Assembly: GCF_040219335.1 (NCBI RefSeq)
Contig: NZ_JAVJSQ010000021.1
Span: forward strand, 1 to 64,000
Direction: 5' to 3'
From: Gimesia sp.
GTDB taxonomy: Bacteria; Planctomycetota; Planctomycetia; Planctomycetales; Planctomycetaceae
Length of the DNA: 64,000 nt
Shown: positions 59,301-64,000 of the stretch, in pieces
Layout of the letters: each line of letters begins with the position of its first letter
How positions within the stretch are numbered: position 1 is the stretch's first letter
The notes under the pieces: generated by a model
Database searches by the model: none
What the model was told of the DNA's origin: nothing
The model's input: the letters and a program-made list of their open reading frames with translations, nothing else
Program-made: the position numbers and the translations under genes

Positions 59301-62300
59301 TGGTCGTTTGGGGGGGAGCACATGCGCGTATTTACGGTGGCGATCAGGCGGATTCCTATTACATCAGTCCCAGTCAGAGGAATCGGATTCAGGTTTATGC
59401 CAACGCCCCAACCTCTCCCGGGGATACATTGTATTATTATACCCCGGAAGGTGTCACAGCGACGTTGTCCAGTTCCAGTACCACCGTGGGCACAGTGAGT
59501 TTTTCAGATGGTTATCAGGAGATACTGCATGTTGATGTAGAAAATATTGAAAATGCAGGCACTCCTCCTGAACCAGATCCTGCCTGGGTCTCAGTCGCTG
59601 GAACCTCTGGCAATGATATCTTGACGGTCAATGCGACCGATTCGAATTCCGGTACCTGGCAATTGAATGATGGCCCCGTCAACACATTTTCAAACATTGA
59701 GAGCTTTACATTCTTTGGTCTGGCAGGCGATGACCGGCTGGTGATTAATAATCCGGTCGATAGCGTGTTTCATCCGACTGGAGGCATCAACTATGGTGGG
59801 GGCACGGGGGGCGAGACGCTGGGCGATAGCCTGGAAATCATCGGAGGGGGGATCGAAGACAGCGAGTTTGAGTTCATTGCTGAGAACCGGGGCCGGATTT
59901 TTTATGGAGAGGGGGCTACACCAGCGATCAATCACTTCAATCTGGAAGAACTGTCTTCTGAACTCTCGGTTACAAATCAGCAGATTTATTACAGCTTTCC
60001 AGGCACACGGCCGCTCATAATCAGTGACGCCGGAGCAGGTGTGACTGCCTTTGATACTCGATTTGGCACCCCGTTGAAACTGATCTCGCCCATCGAGACA
60101 CTGGCTCTGCAGTTTGGTAATAATCCGCTGAATGTTTATCAGATCAATCTAAATTCCCTGGGAGCGGGGTTCAGTGCCGACTTGATTATTAATGATCGGG
60201 ATGACAATACCAGCATCACTCTCGGAGATGGACTAAACCTGGGTAGTGGCGCTGTCTCCATCACTGCGGAAACCGTGCAGGTCGCAGGAACCGTAACCGG
60301 TAACGGCGATCTTGATGTTATGGCAACCACGATCGATTTTCCCAATACGAACAGCTCTCTCAATACGGGGGATGGGAATCTCAGACTGCAGTCTGAGAAT
60401 TCGATTAACCTCGGGGAAGTAATCAGTACGGGACTCGTTGAGATTACTTCGATAACCGGTGATATCACTGACAACAATGACAGCGCGAACAACATTGCGG
60501 CTTCGCGGGCAATTCTGTCTGCGGTCAATGGTCACATCGGTTATACCCTGGAGACCGAGGTCGGAAATCTGGAAGCGGTGGCATCTGGGGATATCGACAT
60601 CACTAATACCGGCGACCTGATCATCGGTGGTGTCAGTGAACTGGAGGGGATTGAATCGACTTATGGCCGGGTCATCGTCCGGTCTTTTGGGGGCATCGAG
60701 GTACAGGAGAATGTGTCCTCATATACAAATCTGTTGCTTTGGACGCAGGACTCGGCAGTGGCCAGCCTGGATGAAGATATCCTGGTTCACTCAGGGGTGA
60801 CGCTGCAATCGGAGACAAACTATGTTGCCCTGTATGCCGACGATGATGTGACAGTTCAGGAACAGGCCCTGCTTCAAACGACCGCTAATCATATCCATAT
60901 TCATATTAATTATGACAGTGCCGATGGGGTCGGAGGTGTACTGGATCTGGCCGGGAAATTGATTACACAGGATCCCTCTTATCGCACTCTGGTTTGGGGT
61001 AGCTCCCAAGCGGATTCCTACCAGATTGTCCCCAGTTTGGATTCTAGAATTATCATTCAGGGTTATCTTTGGTCCCAGACGGAGACGCTGGATGATGAGC
61101 TGATTTACTATATACCCCAAGGCGAAGTTGCTACGCACAATATTAGTGGGCCGGATCAGGGCCAGATCTCTTTCAGTGGTTCGTATCAAGATATCGGGTA
61201 TAATAATGTGCATACTCATTTCCTGGCCGGCAGCCTGACGCTGGAAGGAACAGCCGGTGATGATGTCTTAACGATCAATGCGACTGATTTCAACTCCGGC
61301 ACATTTCAATTCAACGAGGGGCCGGTCGTTGCGTTTACAGATCTGTCAGACCTGACATTCAGGGGACTGGAAGGAGATGACCGGCTGGTTATCAATCATC
61401 CGTCGGAAGGTCTGTTTGCGCCTCTGGGGGGAGTCCTGTTCGAAGGAGGGGGGCAGACGACGGAAGACACGCTGGAGATTTACGGTGGAACAGCGTCTTC
61501 AGTCGAACATCGATTTATCAACGAAAATGATGGCAGCATTTTCTATAACGGCCAGACGACAGCAGCGATAACCTACACGGGGTTGGAACCGGTGCTGGAT
61601 ACGATTGCCGCGACTGATCGCAGCTTCAGTTTTACTGGCGATGCAGAGACGATCACCTTGTCTGATGAAGGCGATGCGGGCGATGGTGAGTCAATGATCG
61701 ATTCAACACTCGGGGAATCGGTGGTTTTCACTCATCCGACAGGCACGCTGACGATCAATACCGAAGTCTTCGGCGGTACAGGATCGGATACCATCATTGT
61801 CAACCCGGTCGATTCGACTTTCACGGCTAATCTGACAATCAACGCCGGTAACGATGATACGGTGACACTGAATACGATTGATTCTGGATCCGGAAATGTA
61901 GAACTGAATGCCAATGAGATTGACATTGATGGCACCCTGACGACCAGCGGCATGGTTGCGATCCAGGCTGATTCTCTGATCCGTTTTGCAGAAACCGGTG
62001 TCATCGATGCTACGGCAAATACCGTTCAGCTCACTGCAGGTCTCTCTATTCAACTGGGAAAGATCATTACAGCGGGGGATGTCTGGCTGACTTCCACAGG
62101 CGGTGCGATTCTGGACGGTACTTTAAGTGAAAGCAGCCTGGTTCAAAGTAACAGCCTGTTTTTGCAGGCGGCAACTGGAATCGGTGGAGCAGGCGATGCG
62201 GACATCGATATCGAAGCGAATCACATCACTGCGGATTCATACCAGGGTCCGCTCATGATCGAAAACTTCGGGGACCTGTTTGTTCAGCTTTCAGAACTCC

Positions 62301-64000
62301 CTGATCTTATTCTCAATGAAGATGCGGGCGAACAGACGATTCCTCTCTCTCTGATTACGACTGCGGGAGGGACATCTCAACCGTTAAGCGTGACGGCCAC
62401 GAGTAGTCAGCCATCCCTGATTGCAAATTCCCAGATAAACTATGTCGCCGGTGATACCACAGACAGCCTGGTTTTCACACCGGAGCCCGAGCAGACCGGA
62501 ACAGCCACGATCACCCTCATTATCACAGATGGAGGCGTGGATCATCTGCTGGAGACAACGGGAGATAACCGGTCTATCGAGTTGACATTCGATATCACGG
62601 TCAACCCGCAGAATGATGACCCCGAACTGGATCAACCCGGTGATCTTTTGGTGAGTGCAAATGCACCTGAGCAGACGGTTCTCTTGAGTGGTATTACCGC
62701 CGGTGGTGGCGAAGTGCAGCCCTTGCGTGTTACGGCAGAAAGCAATAATCCGGGTTTAATTGCAGATCCGGTGGTGAACTATACGTCGGCTGATGCTACC
62801 GGCAGTCTGAGCTTCACTCCTGTCGCCGATCAGACGGGGACCGCCACCATTACGGTCATCGTGGAAGATGGTGGCCTGGATGGCGATCTGGGGACAACAG
62901 CTGACAATGCCACATTGACTCGAACGTTTGTTGTTACAGTGAGAGTGCTGGAAACAGTCTCCTTGCGGGTCATGGACAATCCAACTGCAACTGACGGGAA
63001 TGGAGAAACGGAATCGTTGTCAGCTGAGGTGGACTGGCTGGGTGAGTGGGACAGTTACTGGCTCGAACTCTGGGTGAGCACCGAAGACCTGAGCTCCCAG
63101 GGGATCGCATCGGTTTCGCTGGATCTGGCGTATCTGACGGATCTGACTTCAGCGACTGGCATCGAATTCGGGGCAGCATTTAACCAGAATCAGTCTGGGT
63201 TCATTAACGACGAAAATGGTCTGGTTGAAGGCCTGTCAGCGACAACCGATTTAACGGACCTGGGAATCAATACGCAGCTGCTGTTCGCACGAATCCAATT
63301 TGAATCACTGGCCGAGGATAACGTTCTGCTGGATCTGGAGGGGCAACGAATCGGTCCATATGATCTCGGTCTCCAAATTCAGACTTCGCAAATCGGACTG
63401 GGAAGTGAAAGGGTGGGCCAGAACGCGAACGTGGATCATTCCGCCGCTGCGATCTGGGCCAACCCGTACGACCTGAATGATGATGGCCAGATCAGCTTCC
63501 GGGATCTGTTGCTGTTTGCGAGTGTTTATAACAGCATTACTGCGGAGTCGAGTTCACAGCTTGCCTGGTTCAGCGACTTCAACCAGAGTGGTCGCGTCGC
63601 TTTCCGGGACCTGGTCTTACTGGCGACGAATTACAATAAATCGAAATTGCAGCAGCAGGAAGTGATTTATCCCAATAATTATCCCCAGGATTGGGATCAG
63701 CAACTGCAGGTTTCATCGGTTGTGGATGCTCCCTCAACGGCAACGGAACTGACTCAAGATCAGGCACAGACCGCTCTGCAGAGTGCTGCGGATGATGTGC
63801 GACCTAAACTGAGTGACGAGGGACAGCAGAAACTGTCACAAGTCCAGGTCGAGGTTGTTGATCTGTCGGGGAACACACTGGGCAGGGTAGAAGGGGACAC
63901 GATCTATCTGGATGTCAATGCGGCCGGCCATGGCTGGTTTGTTGATCAGACGCCCCGGGATCACAGCGAGTTTCAATATAACAGCCAGCTGTCACTCATC
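53324..64000 (+). CDS. Giant secreted protein: metzincin protease, FG-GAP and repeat modules, dockerin, second metzincin module (3' end outside window)
   Basis: One open frame of 3559 codons from the ATG at 53324 to the window end. The basic N-terminus carries VEVLEDRTMLTT (residues 44-54), the LEDR-type motif also seen at 7935. A metzincin-type protease domain follows (~75-330) with HEAGHTLGLTH (H250, E251, H254, H260) and an APIMG Met-turn, then a PPC-like domain (~339-435, VDYFQFTTNGGDVLIDPF), a cadherin-like domain (~443-552), FG-GAP-like repeats (~570-975), three long filamentous modules (~1170-2790), two more cadherin-like domains (~3000-3205), a cohesin-like domain and a dockerin (from residue 3383). 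The last ~80 residues (VQVEVVDLSGNTLGRVEGDT) open the same C-terminal module that carries the protease motif in the 7935 gene. Probably surface-bound or secreted. Confidence 0.85.
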   Translation, partial: MLLTNWLKTLTSRLRRRTVVRSRDRRALRRYWLTVLNNQISTVEVLEDRTMLTTITGTTPDGTVAEEDHPVNQYGAEAHWIPINYSESEATLIAGEAPPFSVSDTFNLSSLSGANHTIYLDFNGHTTTGTYWNEYYASGSSIVTPAYDTDGNVAVFSTAEHEAMQRVWQRVAEDFAPFHVNVTTVEPPTSDLIKSNTSDTRWGVRVVIGENTFYDDAGGVAFRESFNWNTDTPAFVFNTEMSEVALAVTHEAGHTLGLTHDGTSTEEYYRGHGSGTTGWAPIMGVGYYQNLVQWSKGEYTDSSNNQDDLSIITTQNGFGYRADDHGSSIGTASTVTSGMASGIVERNTDVDYFQFTTNGGDVLIDPFIEEPNLDILARLYDAGGALIQTSNPVGALNASFTGLSAGTYYVSIEGTGEGSVSGTGYSDYGSLGQYTITFSAQVPTLDVISDMTLTENASLQTVNLSGITAGLGESQPLRVMASSSNTDLIRDPLVSYTSPDGTGTLTFTPIAHQRGTATITVTVEDGGLDGDLDTPNDNVMFSRTFDVTVNAVNGVPTIFSQGELLPDPAANPAAGDETGNAVAVDGDWMVVAAASYDDREGIVYLYVRNDVNQTPDDLTDDTWDFHSTIYAPTNGVEPGYYFFGQSVAIDGNVLIIGASYADDGDLAGSVYLYELNEGADPGHEDDVWVHQRTFTQPADGLFGAPFPRGFGPSVSNFGHSLAIQGQTIVVGAPNADVDETAKRAGAVYVFMTDDGWNTYSTSKLTASDATEYAYFGEAVAISEDENTIIAGDPYHNFGDPSGYQDGAVYLFSRDTSGTASPGDDNWSEFKMLTAVETDSRFGSSVDIENGIAVIGSDGDAYVIQESENWDVLTSLAGIGEAKPVRFGWGVAISGDVILVGSPDYNNPADPGSIYLFDGWNGWGSPDLEQLYALDPNLNESLFTESIAISGGTIIAGWRNHAHDGVQTGAAYAYEYQPVIDLKADITDGSLVINNLTNENASVSLSVSEGALVVTHPDNRLVPPVEGNQVNLTQFTIPLSALISGEIYINGGTGSEFVSVDASLESAGLRVIFTGGEGGGFDSLELTGTASSAEYLFENEHDGKIQLNGSGLDLISYTGLEPITSSIDAAQVTLAYSDADETITVSSPASGQLSVDSTAGEIITFQNFSGKLTLDAGAGINTLILNDLGASLTADFEILDSAGTETVILGDTLNLGSGKTTIAAETVQIAGAVTGAGDVEIAATTIEFANTNSSLNTGDGDLSLLAENTINLGEVISTGTVEITSLNGDINDNNDGLNNITASRAILSAVNGLIGSTLETEVRNLEAVASGGIDITNTGDLIIGGISGLEGIESAYGAVRIFSFGSIEVQENVSSYTNLLLWTQDSAVASLDEDILVHSGVRLYSETNYVALYADDDLTVEEQVTLETLSSNIYLRVNYDSADGVGGVLNLAGDLVTQSPTYRAFVYGSTQADTFWIAPCLNSQMIVNADTPASPDLIGDTLNYLLPDGETATPVPSSDANGTISFTGGYQNIFYNNVETLQQGDLSQLAGQLRIEGTAANDVLTINATDSNSGTWQLNAGPVVAFSAIDELAFYGLTGDDRLVINHPDGAIFNPAGGILFDAGGQAGDELELTGGTVQSVQHRLDEGQNAIYLNGSVAPTVRYQGVGTVIADTDAVATTVVGDSLTVSSDDGVQTRVTGNTGVLFTSYSGLLAVEGISASATIQLNSLGSGVSGTLLIGGNQQETVILNDGLNLGSADLTIRAGSAQVTGEVTRASDLQIEANTITFADANSGIDAGSGNIELISSEDLIVGNLTTTGAVVLTSLNGDIRRVNAGAFLIKAFSAVMSAEEGGIGSSINLVTELSHLEAIAYGEVVINNTGDLIIGGGSDLVGIETLAGGVNIYNHGSLKVCEDVISFGSLYLRTLDDTNPSANSNLIVDSGVFLQGGSSISLVSSDDLLIEQNALLTSFYIGLFLDSSSDDVSGGRLDLLGELVVWGGAHARIYGGDQADSYYISPSQRNRIQVYANAPTSPGDTLYYYTPEGVTATLSSSSTTVGTVSFSDGYQEILHVDVENIENAGTPPEPDPAWVSVAGTSGNDILTVNATDSNSGTWQLNDGPVNTFSNIESFTFFGLAGDDRLVINNPVDSVFHPTGGINYGGGTGGETLGDSLEIIGGGIEDSEFEFIAENRGRIFYGEGATPAINHFNLEELSSELSVTNQQIYYSFPGTRPLIISDAGAGVTAFDTRFGTPLKLISPIETLALQFGNNPLNVYQINLNSLGAGFSADLIINDRDDNTSITLGDGLNLGSGAVSITAETVQVAGTVTGNGDLDVMATTIDFPNTNSSLNTGDGNLRLQSENSINLGEVISTGLVEITSITGDITDNNDSANNIAASRAILSAVNGHIGYTLETEVGNLEAVASGDIDITNTGDLIIGGVSELEGIESTYGRVIVRSFGGIEVQENVSSYTNLLLWTQDSAVASLDEDILVHSGVTLQSETNYVALYADDDVTVQEQALLQTTANHIHIHINYDSADGVGGVLDLAGKLITQDPSYRTLVWGSSQADSYQIVPSLDSRIIIQGYLWSQTETLDDELIYYIPQGEVATHNISGPDQGQISFSGSYQDIGYNNVHTHFLAGSLTLEGTAGDDVLTINATDFNSGTFQFNEGPVVAFTDLSDLTFRGLEGDDRLVINHPSEGLFAPLGGVLFEGGGQTTEDTLEIYGGTASSVEHRFINENDGSIFYNGQTTAAITYTGLEPVLDTIAATDRSFSFTGDAETITLSDEGDAGDGESMIDSTLGESVVFTHPTGTLTINTEVFGGTGSDTIIVNPVDSTFTANLTINAGNDDTVTLNTIDSGSGNVELNANEIDIDGTLTTSGMVAIQADSLIRFAETGVIDATANTVQLTAGLSIQLGKIITAGDVWLTSTGGAILDGTLSESSLVQSNSLFLQAATGIGGAGDADIDIEANHITADSYQGPLMIENFGDLFVQLSELPDLILNEDAGEQTIPLSLITTAGGTSQPLSVTATSSQPSLIANSQINYVAGDTTDSLVFTPEPEQTGTATITLIITDGGVDHLLETTGDNRSIELTFDITVNPQNDDPELDQPGDLLVSANAPEQTVLLSGITAGGGEVQPLRVTAESNNPGLIADPVVNYTSADATGSLSFTPVADQTGTATITVIVEDGGLDGDLGTTADNATLTRTFVVTVRVLETVSLRVMDNPTATDGNGETESLSAEVDWLGEWDSYWLELWVSTEDLSSQGIASVSLDLAYLTDLTSATGIEFGAAFNQNQSGFINDENGLVEGLSATTDLTDLGINTQLLFARIQFESLAEDNVLLDLEGQRIGPYDLGLQIQTSQIGLGSERVGQNANVDHSAAAIWANPYDLNDDGQISFRDLLLFASVYNSITAESSSQLAWFSDFNQSGRVAFRDLVLLATNYNKSKLQQQEVIYPNNYPQDWDQQLQVSSVVDAPSTATELTQDQAQTALQSAADDVRPKLSDEGQQKLSQVQVEVVDLSGNTLGRVEGDTIYLDVNAAGHGWFVDQTPRDHSEFQYNSQLSLI
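56850..61650 (+). repeat. Three tandem ~1.64-kb modules inside the giant gene
   Basis: Modules begin near 56850, 58490 and 60130. Each encodes LxLGSG..TI.AGxxQVxGxVTxAxDxxI, then a NTGDLIIGG block, a YxxxQADxxxI block and a TINATDxNSGTxQxNxGPV segment. Modules 1 and 3 share long identical DNA (for example over 60 bp starting at 57446 and 60722, offset exactly 3276 bp or 1092 codons), whereas module 2 is diverged. Confidence 0.75.

Noticed and set aside
54000-63800. Numerous minus-strand open frames opposite the giant gene
   Set aside because: They are short, overlap the long plus-strand frame, lack ribosome sites and have biased compositions typical of antisense shadows.

Overview
The window looks like a chromosomal segment of a planctomycete (Planctomycetota, probably Planctomycetaceae, Gimesia/Rubinisphaera-like; the genus is an inference). 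The signature families are all here: a DUF1559 pseudopilin-like protein, PSD1/DUF1549-DUF1553 cytochrome proteins paired with Tat-exported DUF1501, a DUF1592/DUF1552 pair, ECF sigma factors with FecR-type partners, G8-domain and neutral-ceramidase-like enzymes, and very large secreted proteins with an N-terminal LEDR-type motif and a C-terminal dockerin. No rRNA, tRNA or CRISPR array was seen.

Layout. 1-3444: a cut-off membrane protein, then a rightward gas/redox-sensing cluster: an NsrR-type Rrf2 regulator with a textbook promoter and NsrR-like operator, a PAS protein with a possible heme histidine, an unknown protein, and two paralogous c-type heme (DUF3365-like) proteins. 3568-7370 (leftward): DUF1559 protein, small lipoprotein and G8-domain protein. 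7935-12212: a 1425-residue repeat/dockerin protein ending in a metzincin motif. 12224-17424: a GDPD-alpha/beta hydrolase fusion and an Abhydrolase_10-like secreted enzyme. 17732-24586: ECF sigma, FecR protein, PSD1 cytochrome protein and DUF1501 protein as one operon, converging with the leftward DUF1592-DUF1552 pair (24676-28083).

28858-44661 is the most striking part. A leftward block encodes five exported proteins: a diheme-type cytochrome protein with a DUF4384-like tail, two SH3-TPR-CHAT proteases, an SH3-TPR protein and a protein of unknown function. Two near-identical ECF-type promoters (42204-42234 and 35543-35573) precede the first and third genes. A divergent block holds two small proteins, an ECF sigma gene broken by one frameshift, and a membrane protein that is probably its anti-sigma factor. 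In one CHAT protease the catalytic His and Cys are separated by an inserted TPR-like array. I read this as an uncharacterised extracytoplasmic protease system with its own sigma switch.

44792-52225 holds a ceramidase-like enzyme, an MBL-fold hydrolase and an AT-rich accessory patch: a REP-associated transposase bounded by 22-bp inverted repeats, related REP hairpins, a membrane-anchored methyltransferase-like protein and a membrane ORFan, followed by a CPA1 antiporter. 52497-52832 is the second copy of a dispersed noncoding repeat also found at 14811-15150. From 53324 to the window end runs one uninterrupted reading frame of at least 3559 codons. It has a metzincin domain near its N-terminus, three modules of about 546 residues, a dockerin, and the start of the same C-terminal metzincin module that ends the 7935-12212 protein.
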